Shown here one piece after another: positions 1 through 10,039 of a stretch of DNA of 64,000 bases (its first letter is position 1; every line of letters begins with the position of its first letter). Source of the DNA: Cytophagaceae bacterium. GTDB taxonomy: Bacteria > Bacteroidota > Bacteroidia > Cytophagales > UBA9547. A program made the position numbers and the translations under genes. The stretch covers positions 1 through 64,000 of the forward strand of contig JAIYAU010000054.1 in assembly GCA_027488865.1 (NCBI GenBank), given 5' to 3'. The notes beneath the pieces were generated by a model. The model saw nothing but the letters and a program-made list of their open reading frames with translations. It was not told the DNA's origin and searched no databases.

Positions 1-1
1 C

Positions 2-964
2 CTACCAAAACTGCGCAGGAGCAGGTTTTTTGTCAAGATGTGCGATACGATAACCGATTACAATCTCATGTGAACCACTGGAGTAGTTGGCCAGTTGAGA
101 AGTGGTGTAGTCGTAAGAATAGCCAATATCATATTTTTGTTGTAATGTCATACCAATGATGCCCACAATAGCGTCCATGTTTCTCCAGCTTACTCCACCC
201 CAAAACTTATCTTGCCATCTTATTTTACAGTTAAGGTCTAACGATGCGGGTGCAGGGGCAATGCCTTTGATCATGATACTCGGCACCAATGTCCAGTTGC
301 TATCCAGTTTAATTCTATACCCTGCAGTAGCAAAGTAGTGACGGTTGAGTCGTGTGCTGGCGCTGGTACCATCGCTTGATACGTTTACCTTGTTATTAAA
401 GATTTGAAGGGTGCTGGTACCCACATAAAAACGTTTGCCATACACCCAAAGTCCTAGGCTACCATCTGGCGAAATGGCCGATGATGCTTGATTAATGGTA
501 GGGTCGTTATCTGCCGCAGGGAATAGTTCAGACCGCTTGGCTCTATATTGTTGTCCTCCTAAAAATGCTCCCAAGGATACGTTTATTTTGCTGCTCAAGG
601 GCAAATGATACGCATAGCTTACGTAAAAATTGGTTTTATTAAGAGGGCCTGTGTTTTCTCCAGTGAGCATACCTCCCACACTGTGCCAAGCCAAGGGTTT
701 TACGTCTTGATGGTCGGTGTGTCCCATGTGTTTACCGATAGGCGCGTGCCCTGTTAGGTAGTAACTTTTTGGGGCATCGTCCAAGCCTACCCATTGTGCC
801 CTAAACCCAGCTTTGAGGTCTATATAATCTTCGGTGCCAGTTACAGCGGGGTTCAATACATATTGGTTTACCATGTACATACTGTATTGCCCTTGTTGCT
901 GCGCCATGGCTGGAATGCCACTTATAAGCAAAATTAATGACCCTATTAATTGTATTCTTTTCAT
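2..964 (-). CDS. PorP/SprF-family T9SS-associated outer-membrane protein
   Basis: The 320-residue protein has a signal peptide (residues 1-21, ending AMAQ). The mature N-terminus QQGQYSMYMVNQYVLNPA is the hallmark of the PorP/SprF family, whose members are outer-membrane beta-barrels linked to type IX secretion and gliding. The rest is Gly/aromatic-rich beta-strand sequence with barrel-like turns, and the length is normal for the family. It lies 60 bp downstream of a giant adhesin bearing a type B T9SS signal and is very likely in its operon. Known family behaviour is that SprF-like proteins are needed for secretion or surface retention of the adjacent type B cargo, so I infer it is the dedicated partner of that adhesin rather than the core PorP. 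The stop codon is at the extreme window edge, so the gene is complete. Confidence 0.9.
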   Translation of the reverse strand: MKRIQLIGSLILLISGIPAMAQQQGQYSMYMVNQYVLNPAVTGTEDYIDLKAGFRAQWVGLDDAPKSYYLTGHAPIGKHMGHTDHQDVKPLAWHSVGGMLTGENTGPLNKTNFYVSYAYHLPLSSKINVSLGAFLGGQQYRAKRSELFPAADNDPTINQASSAISPDGSLGLWVYGKRFYVGTSTLQIFNNKVNVSSDGTSASTRLNRHYFATAGYRIKLDSNWTLVPSIMIKGIAPAPASLDLNCKIRWQDKFWGGVSWRNMDAIVGIIGMTLQQKYDIGYSYDYTTSQLANYSSGSHEIVIGYRIAHLDKKPAPAQFW

Positions 965-1024
965 TCTTATTTAGTTTGTAGTTGAGTTAAACGATCAACT
1001 TTCAAAATATTACTTTATAATTTT

Positions 1025-4000
1025 TTATCTCAACAGCGTAACTGAGCCAGTATGCACGATGCCATTTTTAAGATCTAAGATGAAGTAGTAAGTAGCCACT
1101 GGCATATCTTGGCCATTGCGCGTACCATCCCATCCAATGCTGTAGTCGCCACCACGGAATTCGCGCAGCAAAGCACCCCATTTGTTGTAGATCTGAAGCG
1201 TGGCATTGGGGTAAAAGGACGAAAGATTCTGAATATTCCAAGCTTCTGTATCTAAAGGTCCTTCATTGTTTGGCGTAAATACGTTTGGAATAACAATTCC
1301 CAAATCAATGATCACCTTGGCGGTGTCTGAGGCGGCACAATAAGGCAAAGCTTTATGGTAGACCTGCAACTGCACAATATTAGTTAAGGTGCGTGGTTTG
1401 AAACTTGCATTATCACGGTCATCACTTTTATCTACGACCGAGCCACGTAATTCGGTCCATTGGTAAGCCAAGGTGTCGTTAGGCGCAGGTCCATTTTCGC
1501 TAGTGCTAATACCTGGTTCCAGATCAATAGAGCGGATATCTTTATTAAGCATCGGAACAATACCATAGGTACCTGCATCTACCGTTGGTGGCCCTAAAAT
1601 TCTAATGACTTTGGTGATTACCAATGGCTGAACCAAACAAGGGCTATACAATTTGAGGGTAATGGTATCAAAGCCTGTACTCATGTATTTGATCACAATC
1701 TTATCATAGGTCAAAGGAGACTTAATGGTTTCGATGGTTTGTATACTATCTGTCCAACTCCATTCGTATCCACTCACGTTCACTACATCACCAAATTCTA
1801 AAGTGTCTGTATCAAAGAGACAAACGGTTTCTCGGAGGAGGATGGTGGCGGAACCATCAAGCGGTGGATAAACTATCACCTGAATGCTATCTTCCAAGTT
1901 AGTACAAGCACCCAAATCACCGATAGGTGATACCTTAACAAACAAGGTGTCTTTTGTACCGTACTGCACAGTGATGCTATCATTCACATCTTTTTTGTTT
2001 GCTATATAGGTGGTATTTGTATCAAAAACTTGTGACAATGACCATTTATAATCAACTGCTCCAAGAAGGGGAGTAACGGTATATATTTCCTTAGAACCTT
2101 CACATACTACTGAAGAACCATTTATTCCACCTACTTTATTTAGTTGATAAACTAATGTGGTATCATTTAATAATTGATTACCACATCCTTCTACAAAAAC
2201 TGAGACTTTAATCGTAGAAACATCTCCTGTTAATTTATCATTTGGAATCTCAAATTTAACATCTCCTCCATTGGATAATACCTCTGTACCAGCATTTATG
2301 AGCGAATCTAATTTATTTGGTCTCCTATAAATCGTTACATAAGGGAAATAAGTAGCGTTTGTATCTGTGTCTACAACTGTTACCTCTCCATTTTGTCCCA
2401 GACAAACAGATGAACCTAAAGGGTTTAAATTAAGATTTGGAGCTTTATTTATTTTAAAAATCGCTTCTTCTGTGATTTTAACAGTTTTACAACCTGGAAT
2501 AGAAGCAAATACTGATAGCGTATCCTTACCAACATTAAGATTGCCTCCATTTAATGAAATACTTCCTGCTGCTCCATTCACTAAACCAGCATTTAATAAA
2601 ATGGTGTTATTGTACAAAGAATAGGTGGTTTTACTTTTTGCAGGTGCTACAGAAACAACGGCATCTTCATTAGAACAAATAATTGGATCATAGCTAACAT
2701 TGGCCAATGTATCAGGTAAATCATTCACTTGAACACCAGCAGTATCCAGACCTCTTACAGCAGTACATCCCTTGGAGGTCGCCAACACAAAGTATTCATG
2801 AAAACCCTCTGTAGTAGGAGTAAGTGGTTCAAAAGTAATTGGCAAAGTGTTGGTGCTTCTGATACTATCTACCAGTGTTCCGTTATCGAACAATTCATAC
2901 TTTACCTTGTCTTGTACAGGAAATAGATCAATTGAAATTGCATTTCCTAAACAGATCGTGTTATTCGAGGCCTCTAAATTTATAGCATCATTCGCCAATG
3001 GATTTACCACTACAGCTACTGATTTATTAAGTGTATCCGAAGAACAGCCAGCTATTTGCACCTGAACTTTATAGGTATAAAGTCCAGCTTTGTTGAGAAT
3101 TTTGGTAAAAGAAACATCTCCTCCTGTACCCGCTGAGCTTGGTGATAACAGGGTGTCATTTTGTATAAAGGAATACGTATAACCAAGTTTGGTATCTTTA
3201 ATGGTTAATTCCACTTGGCCTTTTTGGCAAATTTCGTTGCTTGCTGCCACCAAATCTAAGGTTACGTCTGGCGATTCGTTTATTACAAAAGCAACTTTAT
3301 TTTTTAAACTATCTATCCCACAACCAGCCACTTGTGTTCTTACGGTAAGTGAGTAAGTGCCAGCTGTAGATAAAGTCAGTTTAATTGGCAAATCAGTTCC
3401 TGTACCTTTTTCCTCAAAACTTGCTGCAGTATTTCCGTTAAATACTGTGTAATTTACACCTAATCCACTGTTTTTAATAGTGACAATACCCAGTGTATTG
3501 CTATCCAAGGTACATATAGGGCCATTTTGAATTACCTCTAAATCTACATTCGGTTTTGGAGAAACGTAAATGGTAGCCGTGTCATCTAATAAAACTGCTT
3601 CACAACCAGCAATATTTGCGTTGACCTTGATAATATTTATTTGGGCCAAAGCTAAATTTGAACTTGGGATAATTAGATTTGGATTACCTGCACTTCCAAT
3701 CGGGCTGGTATTTATTACAGCCTGATAGCTAACACCTGATTCGGCATTTACCACAGTTACTGAACCGTCAATTCCTTCACAAATTGGGCTGATGGCATTT
3801 ATCTCCAACGCATTGTTTGGTAATTTATTAATAACAATGCTCGGTTTTGTATTTAATTCCCCTTTTGTACAACCAGCAATTTCGGTGGTAACTTTAAAAT
3901 TAGTAGTGCCAACTGATAATCCGCTTAAGGTAAACACCAAATCAGAACCTGTTAATACTGGTGAATCCCCACCAGCCACAGGGGTGTCATCTGATTTAAC

Positions 4001-7000
4001 AACGGTATAGTTAACATTTGATTGCGCATTTTTAACAGTTATTACAGGAGTGGAATTAGGCCCTACCGAACACAAAGGTCCATTTGCCGTTACCTCAAGT
4101 CCCACATCTGGGCCTTGATTCACTTTTAAGATGGTATTTGGCAAATCTAAGCTAGCACATCCACTTATACTTGCTTTTACCGTGAGAGTATAATCACCTG
4201 CTAAGCCTGGTGCTGTAATGTTAATGTTGAGATCGGCGTTTTTCCCAAGATCACTGCCTAATGAAGTCGTGCCATTAAATACTTCATAAAGTACACCCGT
4301 TTCTGCATTTGGGATGGTCACGGTAACGATAGAACCTGTACAAGCGGGACCGTTATTTATGGGAACCAAGGTGCCGTTAGGTGCTTTGTTCACTAGCACA
4401 ACCAGAGAATTAACCATATCTAGCACACCGCAACCGCCTATACTGGCCTTGAAAGTATAGGTATGGGTGCCCACCGTAGGCGTACCCAAGTTGACGGTAG
4501 GATTTCCTGTGCCAATTTGTGATAAACCTTCAAATGCTGTATAAACTACCCCTGCTTCGGGGTTAGTTATAGTAGCAGTGCTCGCTGTGTTTTCGCAGAT
4601 AGGGCTTGGTGCGGTAGGGAGCAATGTCAAATCGGGACTTTTATTGACCTCAATTGACAATGTTTTGCTCATATCCAACACGCCACAACCTGCTATATTC
4701 GCCGTGAACGTGTAGATATGTGACCCTACCGTAGGAGTACCTAGACCAATGGTAGGATTGCCAGTTCCTATTTGTGTACTTCCTTCAAATGCGCTGTAAG
4801 TCACACCTGGTTCTGCACCTGTAATTGTCGCGGTGCTTGTGGAATTTTCACATATAGGGCTTGGGGCCGATGGCGTCAATGTCAGGTCTGGCCTTTTATT
4901 TACAACTACAACAAGTGACTTAGTCATATCTTGAATACCACAACCACCAATGCTTGCCTTGAAAGTATAAGTATGGGTGCCTACAGCTGGTGTACCTAAG
5001 CTGATCGTTGGATTTCCAATGCCAATTTGTGTCGCACCTTCAAATACCGTATAAACTACCCCTACTTCGGCGTTGGTTATAGTAGCCGTGCTCGCAGTAT
5101 TTTCGCAAATGGGGCTTGGTGCAGTTGGGGTAAGTGTAAGGTCGGGGCTTTTATTGATTATCACCCTTGCTGTATCCGTAATGGTTACCGTTGTACAAGT
5201 GCCGTTAGTGGCACTAACCTCCACGTTATAAGTACCAGTAGGCAAACCAGCATTCAGTGGTATAGTTAATGCTCCACCAGTACCTGGTACCAATGCGCTA
5301 ATGGAAGTTGTGTTAGCGCTATTTATCACCTGATAATTAACACCAGTTTGGCTATTACTCACCTGAACACTTGCAGTAGAGGGCGAATTACAAAAAGTAC
5401 CGCCAGTTGCTGTAAACGTGATCGTCGGAGGAGCTATCACCTTAATCAAAGCTGTATCACTTAAAGTTACCGTGGTACAAGCGTTAGCGGTTGTGGCTTT
5501 TACACCAATAATATTATTCCCAATTGTCAAACTTGCGCTTGGTATTGGTATTGGGAGTGCACCACCAGTTCCTATTATTGGCAAACCGACGTTCGTAGAG
5601 CCAATAAATGCTTGATAAGATATTCCACTTTGGGTATTAGCAATATTAATAGCAACCGACCCATTTTCGCAAATTAATTTTGGACTAGCTGTAACTGTTG
5701 GTGTTATAAGAGGCGTGGTGCAATTAGTAGCATAACAACCTGAAAATTCAGAGGTATTTAAGAAGGTATTGGTTGCGCCCTCATGTGCCAAGGCTGTATA
5801 ATATTTTCCTGCCGTACCACCTGTCCAAGTGGCTTGTCCCGCAGTGGTGGTGAGTGAGGTGTCTAATACTGCACCTTGTAGTCTTGTGCCATTGGTTGGG
5901 CAACTGGCGCATGTTTCATCCACTTCATAAATATCGATAATGGTACCAGCGGGATAATTACCAGTGGTAGCCGTAATTACCAAATTGGTGGAAGTACCTG
6001 TTAATAAAGGAGTAGCAAAAGCGTTATTCCCGCCATTTAATACCACACCTCTTGAAGCATTACAAAGGAAAACGTTTTTACGAATTAAGTTCTTGGTCGA
6101 AGTTGCATCCATTATTTGGACACCATTGCCCGTATTGCTTCCAATGGTGTTAGCCTCGCCAGTATTTACCCCACCAATGATGTTATTGTCTGAATCCGTC
6201 CTTAAGTTAATTCCGTCACCTGTGTTGGGTTTGGCAGCTCTATTAATATCTACGCCAATAAAATTACCTTGAAAGGTATTAGAATCGGCGTTAACCATGT
6301 GGATTCCATCTGCTAAGTTACCAGAGATGTAATTCCCATCAGAAGCACCAGAACCTCCAATAATATTTCTGCTAGCACCTGCTGTGAAGGCAATACCATA
6401 AGATAAGTTGGGCAAAACCGAAACGACATCAGCTTGAAGTCCAATAATGTTATTTTTTATTTGAGTCACCTGAGTTCTTGTTCTGGAAACAGAACTAACA
6501 TCCCCTATGAGCTCAATACCCATATTATTTCCAGAGATTAAATTTCCTTGGCCACTTAAACTACCACCTAAAAGCAAGTTATTTGGAGAATCTCTTATCC
6601 CAATTCCTGCACCTTCGTTTATGATATCACTTCTTACACCATTCCCAATTGCCACAGTACCAGTAGCATCCGTACCTAAATAATTACCATATATAAATGT
6701 ATTGGTTGCCTTAGATCCATTATAATTAGAAGAAACATATATTCCGTAGGTGTTATTGGAACTTATATTTCTATCAGCAACGGTACTACCACCAATGGTA
6801 GTATTTGAGGCACCTTGAACAGAAATACCATCTTGTTTATTTCCTATTTTTGATGATCCATCCATACCTACCCCAACCCTATTTCCCACAACCAAGTTGG
6901 TAGATGAAGACCCATCTTTAATTAAGATACCGTGGCCTTTTAAAAATCCAATAGTTCCATAGTGATTAACTTGAGTAACAGCCGATCTAAAGCCATTTCC

Positions 7001-8830
7001 ACCAACTACGTTATTTCTTATGGTATTATTCGAAGAACTATTTTCAATTTTAATCCCTCCATTCCAGTTACCAAGATCATTTGCGGTACTGAAAGTGGTG
7101 GTATTTCCAGAAATAGCAGTTCCTATGTAATTGTTTTCGATGGTTGAAGAGCGAACATTACTCCAAAAGATCCCTGCCATGTTTGTCCAATCGTAAGTGG
7201 TAGGCCCACTGGAGTTTGAAACATGGGTAATGTTGGTACCATTTGCGGAAATAATGTTTCTATCAGTAGCAGCACTGCCGCCAATAGTTACTCCTGTTGC
7301 ATTTGAAATTTTAATACCTAGAGTTACGTTGGATAAAGGTTTAAAACCAGTAGAATCAAGACCTATTATATTTCCTTTAATGGAAAGACCATTATTACCA
7401 CCAGCAGCAAAAATACCAACCCCGTAGTTTCCTGAAATTAAGTTTTGATTGATAGCAATATTAGTACCTGTTTGAATATTAATACCTCCATCCGTTTCAA
7501 GGTTAGTTGAGCCGTTGGGTCTGGCCAATGAGCCAGTAATATCTGTACCTATAAAGTTGTTTACTACAGAAAATCCGGTACCAACGTTTAATATTTTAAT
7601 ACCATTTTCGAGGGAATTAGATATAATATTGCGATTTGCCAATCCTGTACCACCGATGGTGAAATTGTTAATTGTGCCGTTGTTTATTAAGATGGCAGAT
7701 TTATTGATCACATTGCCAGTAGCGGTAATGCCGTCATCAGCCAACCCAAACAAGACACCGCTGATCCTACCTGAACTTGCGGCATTAAGCTGAATACCAT
7801 TCCCGCCTCTAATATTCCTTATTCTAGACAAAGTAATGTTTATTGCACTTCCCGCATCCACATAAATACCGTTTTTATCATTACCACTAATATTTTCAAT
7901 GGTGGTTAAGGAGGTAGTTAAGGTACCCGTACCACGTTTTTCAATTCCATGCCCATTTGAAACAGCACTAATATTAACATTGTTAATTACGTTCGGTGTA
8001 CCAGAACCAATATAAATACCATTAAAATTTGAACCATTTATTCTAGTAATTGTGGTATTTGAAATGTTAGAACTTCCGGCACCATCTTTTGCAATACCAT
8101 GACCACCTGTTACATTTCTTATGATGGAATTATTACTAACCGTGAGATTTCCACCTCCTGCAATGTTGATACCGCTGTTTCCTGTGGTATCAATTACAGT
8201 GTTGGATACGTTTACATTCCCTGCGCCATTGGCGTTAATCCCATTTCCAGAAATGCGGGCTATGGTACTATTTGATAGTGTTAATGAAGGGCCACTTACA
8301 GAAATACCACTTCCATTGGTAATACTGCGAATGGTTAGATTGGATCCTGTTACACTTGCTCCACTATAAATGCTAATCCCTGTACCATTACAATTTAACA
8401 CACGAATATTGTTAAAAGTAAAGGCAGTACCTGCACCTCCCATATTAAAAGCACTACCACCAATATTGGAGAAAGTTAAGTTTTGAAATATTAAGGTATT
8501 ATTATTGCCAGATGCTTGGGCTGTTTGGTTAATAACAATAGCATTTGGAAAAGCTGCCCCATCTATGGTAATGTTGTTATTACCTTGCCAAAAATTCAGG
8601 CCATAATTAAATGTCCCTGCTACGGCAAATGTAATGACATGTGGCCCGATACCATCTGTATTCGCATTAGCTCTTTCAGTACAGTATTGCAAGGTTCCAG
8701 ATGTACCAACACCTGTATTGCCGGCAGCTGCTGAGGTTACAGTATAATTAACTGCATTAATGGTGGTTAAAGTAATAAGAGAAACTATTAGAAATAATAA
8801 TCTCTTAAAAGCTAATTGCTTTGTGTACAT
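1025..8830 (-). CDS. Giant T9SS type B cell-surface adhesin: beta-helix plus tandem Ig-like modules
   Basis: This 2601-residue secreted protein has a signal peptide at residues 1-26. Residues about 60-950 are Asn/Gly/Ile-rich with recurring NGI, NNT and IGG motifs every 20-25 residues, typical of a right-handed parallel beta-helix (pectate-lyase/NosD-like). Residues about 1090-2240 are roughly thirteen tandem modules of about 85 residues, each with a conserved Cys near its start (PICEN-like) and another at an AGC/GGC motif, resembling SprB/CHU Ig-like repeats. A PKD-like segment follows. The last 90 residues (VFTPNNEG, YNKWG, GWDGT, ATYYFILDL, TLLR end) form a gliding-associated type B T9SS sorting domain. 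The likely role is a surface adhesin or filament; the ligand is unknown. It heads an operon with the PorP/SprF-like gene. The beta-helix could alternatively be a polysaccharide-degrading domain, but I see no catalytic motif. Confidence 0.88.
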   Translation of the reverse strand: MYTKQLAFKRLLFLIVSLITLTTINAVNYTVTSAAAGNTGVGTSGTLQYCTERANANTDGIGPHVITFAVAGTFNYGLNFWQGNNNITIDGAAFPNAIVINQTAQASGNNNTLIFQNLTFSNIGGSAFNMGGAGTAFTFNNIRVLNCNGTGISIYSGASVTGSNLTIRSITNGSGISVSGPSLTLSNSTIARISGNGINANGAGNVNVSNTVIDTTGNSGINIAGGGNLTVSNNSIIRNVTGGHGIAKDGAGSSNISNTTITRINGSNFNGIYIGSGTPNVINNVNISAVSNGHGIEKRGTGTLTTSLTTIENISGNDKNGIYVDAGSAINITLSRIRNIRGGNGIQLNAASSGRISGVLFGLADDGITATGNVINKSAILINNGTINNFTIGGTGLANRNIISNSLENGIKILNVGTGFSVVNNFIGTDITGSLARPNGSTNLETDGGINIQTGTNIAINQNLISGNYGVGIFAAGGNNGLSIKGNIIGLDSTGFKPLSNVTLGIKISNATGVTIGGSAATDRNIISANGTNITHVSNSSGPTTYDWTNMAGIFWSNVRSSTIENNYIGTAISGNTTTFSTANDLGNWNGGIKIENSSSNNTIRNNVVGGNGFRSAVTQVNHYGTIGFLKGHGILIKDGSSSTNLVVGNRVGVGMDGSSKIGNKQDGISVQGASNTTIGGSTVADRNISSNNTYGIYVSSNYNGSKATNTFIYGNYLGTDATGTVAIGNGVRSDIINEGAGIGIRDSPNNLLLGGSLSGQGNLISGNNMGIELIGDVSSVSRTRTQVTQIKNNIIGLQADVVSVLPNLSYGIAFTAGASRNIIGGSGASDGNYISGNLADGIHMVNADSNTFQGNFIGVDINRAAKPNTGDGINLRTDSDNNIIGGVNTGEANTIGSNTGNGVQIMDATSTKNLIRKNVFLCNASRGVVLNGGNNAFATPLLTGTSTNLVITATTGNYPAGTIIDIYEVDETCASCPTNGTRLQGAVLDTSLTTTAGQATWTGGTAGKYYTALAHEGATNTFLNTSEFSGCYATNCTTPLITPTVTASPKLICENGSVAINIANTQSGISYQAFIGSTNVGLPIIGTGGALPIPIPSASLTIGNNIIGVKATTANACTTVTLSDTALIKVIAPPTITFTATGGTFCNSPSTASVQVSNSQTGVNYQVINSANTTSISALVPGTGGALTIPLNAGLPTGTYNVEVSATNGTCTTVTITDTARVIINKSPDLTLTPTAPSPICENTASTATITNAEVGVVYTVFEGATQIGIGNPTISLGTPAVGTHTYTFKASIGGCGIQDMTKSLVVVVNKRPDLTLTPSAPSPICENSTSTATITGAEPGVTYSAFEGSTQIGTGNPTIGLGTPTVGSHIYTFTANIAGCGVLDMSKTLSIEVNKSPDLTLLPTAPSPICENTASTATITNPEAGVVYTAFEGLSQIGTGNPTVNLGTPTVGTHTYTFKASIGGCGVLDMVNSLVVLVNKAPNGTLVPINNGPACTGSIVTVTIPNAETGVLYEVFNGTTSLGSDLGKNADLNINITAPGLAGDYTLTVKASISGCASLDLPNTILKVNQGPDVGLEVTANGPLCSVGPNSTPVITVKNAQSNVNYTVVKSDDTPVAGGDSPVLTGSDLVFTLSGLSVGTTNFKVTTEIAGCTKGELNTKPSIVINKLPNNALEINAISPICEGIDGSVTVVNAESGVSYQAVINTSPIGSAGNPNLIIPSSNLALAQINIIKVNANIAGCEAVLLDDTATIYVSPKPNVDLEVIQNGPICTLDSNTLGIVTIKNSGLGVNYTVFNGNTAASFEEKGTGTDLPIKLTLSTAGTYSLTVRTQVAGCGIDSLKNKVAFVINESPDVTLDLVAASNEICQKGQVELTIKDTKLGYTYSFIQNDTLLSPSSAGTGGDVSFTKILNKAGLYTYKVQVQIAGCSSDTLNKSVAVVVNPLANDAINLEASNNTICLGNAISIDLFPVQDKVKYELFDNGTLVDSIRSTNTLPITFEPLTPTTEGFHEYFVLATSKGCTAVRGLDTAGVQVNDLPDTLANVSYDPIICSNEDAVVSVAPAKSKTTYSLYNNTILLNAGLVNGAAGSISLNGGNLNVGKDTLSVFASIPGCKTVKITEEAIFKINKAPNLNLNPLGSSVCLGQNGEVTVVDTDTNATYFPYVTIYRRPNKLDSLINAGTEVLSNGGDVKFEIPNDKLTGDVSTIKVSVFVEGCGNQLLNDTTLVYQLNKVGGINGSSVVCEGSKEIYTVTPLLGAVDYKWSLSQVFDTNTTYIANKKDVNDSITVQYGTKDTLFVKVSPIGDLGACTNLEDSIQVIVYPPLDGSATILLRETVCLFDTDTLEFGDVVNVSGYEWSWTDSIQTIETIKSPLTYDKIVIKYMSTGFDTITLKLYSPCLVQPLVITKVIRILGPPTVDAGTYGIVPMLNKDIRSIDLEPGISTSENGPAPNDTLAYQWTELRGSVVDKSDDRDNASFKPRTLTNIVQLQVYHKALPYCAASDTAKVIIDLGIVIPNVFTPNNEGPLDTEAWNIQNLSSFYPNATLQIYNKWGALLREFRGGDYSIGWDGTRNGQDMPVATYYFILDLKNGIVHTGSVTLLR
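4390..5150 (-). repeat. Three near-identical tandem Ig-like module repeats inside the adhesin gene
   Basis: Three consecutive units of about 252-255 bp, each opening with PDLTL and continuing APSPICEN..STATIT, then FEG..QIG.GNP and ending IGGCG/IAGCG...VNK, are far more alike than the flanking modules of the same array. They suggest recent duplication or ongoing homogenisation. The boundaries are approximate. Confidence 0.8.
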
Positions 8831-8932
8831 AATAGAGCAGTTGTTTGTATTTGAAGTAGTATTTTTAGCTTTTGGGTATAGTTTCTTTAAATCTTACATA
8901 GCTAGATAAAACTTTACACCTAAGCAACAATA

Positions 8933-8961
8933 CAAAATTATACAATTATTTCCATATACAA
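8933..8961 (-). promoter_or_regulatory. Predicted Bacteroidota promoter of the adhesin-PorP/SprF operon
   Basis: On the minus strand a TTG (8961-8959) is followed after 18 bp by TAATTTTG (8940-8933), matching the Bacteroidota -33/-7 consensus TTG...TAnnTTTG. It implies a 5' untranslated region of about 95 nt before the ATG at 8830. Confidence 0.55.
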
Positions 8962-9380
8962 TACAAATTGCATGAAAAAACTAAACATTTTCAATAAATA
9001 ATATAATTTAAACTGCAAATGTTTGGGGTCGTTAAGCTGGTACAAATGGATGTTTAGGTTTTAAATTACATTTGATCCGTCCTGTTTTAAACTTTCTATG
9101 ATACAATAGTGCCGATGCTATTATTATTTTAGTTTACATTGTTCCACTTTTTTCCAAAGCTATATTAATATTTTTTAGACTTAGATTTTTTGTGATTAAA
9201 GTTTTTTTATTTGAACAAAAAATATTTTTCAACTACCGCTACCTATTAACTTCAATTTTCATCTTATGATTAATAATTACTCAACTTATTAACTTTTACA
9301 CCTTCCCCAGAAAACATTCTCTTTAATCATGTGGCTTGTATCGGCCTTTGGTATGCTAATTTTGTTTTCTTTACAATACA

Positions 9381-9530
9381 ATGGGTGTAGAGGTGCTTCA
9401 ATACGTACGGTCTGAAAGTTTTGAGCTAACCATACCTACCCAAACATGGGCTTCAGGCATCTATTTGGTACAAACCTTGCTTGCAGATGGCAGTACGAAA
9501 AAACAGAAGGTGATAAAGATAAACAGATAA
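9381..9530 (+). pseudogene. Remnant of a T9SS type A sorting domain
   Basis: The 49-codon reading frame encodes GVEVLQYVRSES..., then TQTWASGIYLVQTL, ADGSTKKQKVIKINR and a stop. That is the last two-thirds of a T9SS type A C-terminal domain: the G(I/V)Y.V hairpin strand, then the Lys-rich final strand. No signal peptide or cargo domain can be found upstream in any frame, so the cargo has been deleted and only the secretion tail remains. It is too short to be a secreted protein by itself. It could be the scar of a rearrangement involving a neighbouring adhesin gene. Confidence 0.75.
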
Positions 9531-9698
9531 TGGATGTACATCTGTTAATATAAAGCATAAAAATGCTGGTCTCAAATCCGTCATTTTTGTTATTCTTGTC
9601 GCTAAGTCTGCTCTATTTCTTTCTTAATTTAATTAGTAAAAAAACTTCAAATTGAATCAAGTTAACATTGGATAGTACAATTTATAAAAAGAAATGTG

Positions 9699-9706
9699 TA
9701 CTTTTG
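9699..9706 (+). promoter_or_regulatory. Predicted -7 element for the coiled-coil/zapA operon
   Basis: TACTTTTG matches TAnnTTTG exactly. It lies just after an upstream in-frame ATG (9694), so a transcript from here would exclude that codon and leave a short leader before the ATG at 9727. A TTG at 9668 is too far away (28 bp) to be a standard -33 element. Confidence 0.4.
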
Positions 9707-9726
9707 TAGGCATATTCTACTTTAAT

Positions 9727-10029
9727 ATGGCTCAAATTGCTAGAACTGAGGCTGTGATTGATACACTTGAAGGCAGCATAAAGAAAATGCTGGATGCTTA
9801 CAATGTGTTAAAATTAAAATATAAAAGCCTGGAAAATGAAAATGAGCAGCTAAAGTTAGCTTTGATGGACAGAAATGAAGAATTTAAAAATTTCCAAAAT
9901 CAACAAAAAATAAGTAAAATTGTGACTTCTTTGGCAGAAGATACTCAAAAAACTTCAGAATTAAAATTGAAGATAAATGAGTATATCAGAGAAATTGACA
10001 AGTGCATCGCTTATTTAAGCGAAGCATGA
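9727..10029 (+). CDS. Small coiled-coil protein, ZapB/FtsB-like, upstream of zapA
   Basis: From the chosen start (MAQIARTEAV) the protein has 100 residues. Almost all is charged heptad-repeat sequence (KLKYKSLENENEQLKLALMD), predicting one continuous coiled coil with no membrane segment or signal. The longer in-frame start at 9694 is disfavoured because a -7 promoter element overlaps it and the extra residues do not fit the coil. The gene stops 10 bp before zapA. Placement of a small coiled-coil gene directly before zapA is common in Bacteroidota, and I infer a division-associated (ZapB-like) role. Sequence similarity in such short coils is not diagnostic, so function stays tentative. Confidence 0.7.
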   Translation: MAQIARTEAVIDTLEGSIKKMLDAYNVLKLKYKSLENENEQLKLALMDRNEEFKNFQNQQKISKIVTSLAEDTQKTSELKLKINEYIREIDKCIAYLSEA

Positions 10030-10039
10030 CGGGAAATGA

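Larger units (their letters stand above)
8831..9693. other. 863-bp gap between adhesin and coiled-coil gene
   Basis: This AT-rich stretch holds the adhesin promoter on the left and a remnant of a T9SS type A signal (9381-9530). I see no other coding sequence, structured RNA or repeat in it. Confidence 0.6.

Noticed and set aside
9694-9726. Upstream ATG giving a longer coiled-coil protein
   Set aside because: A TAnnTTTG element (9699-9706) lies in this stretch, and the added residues do not fit the coil.
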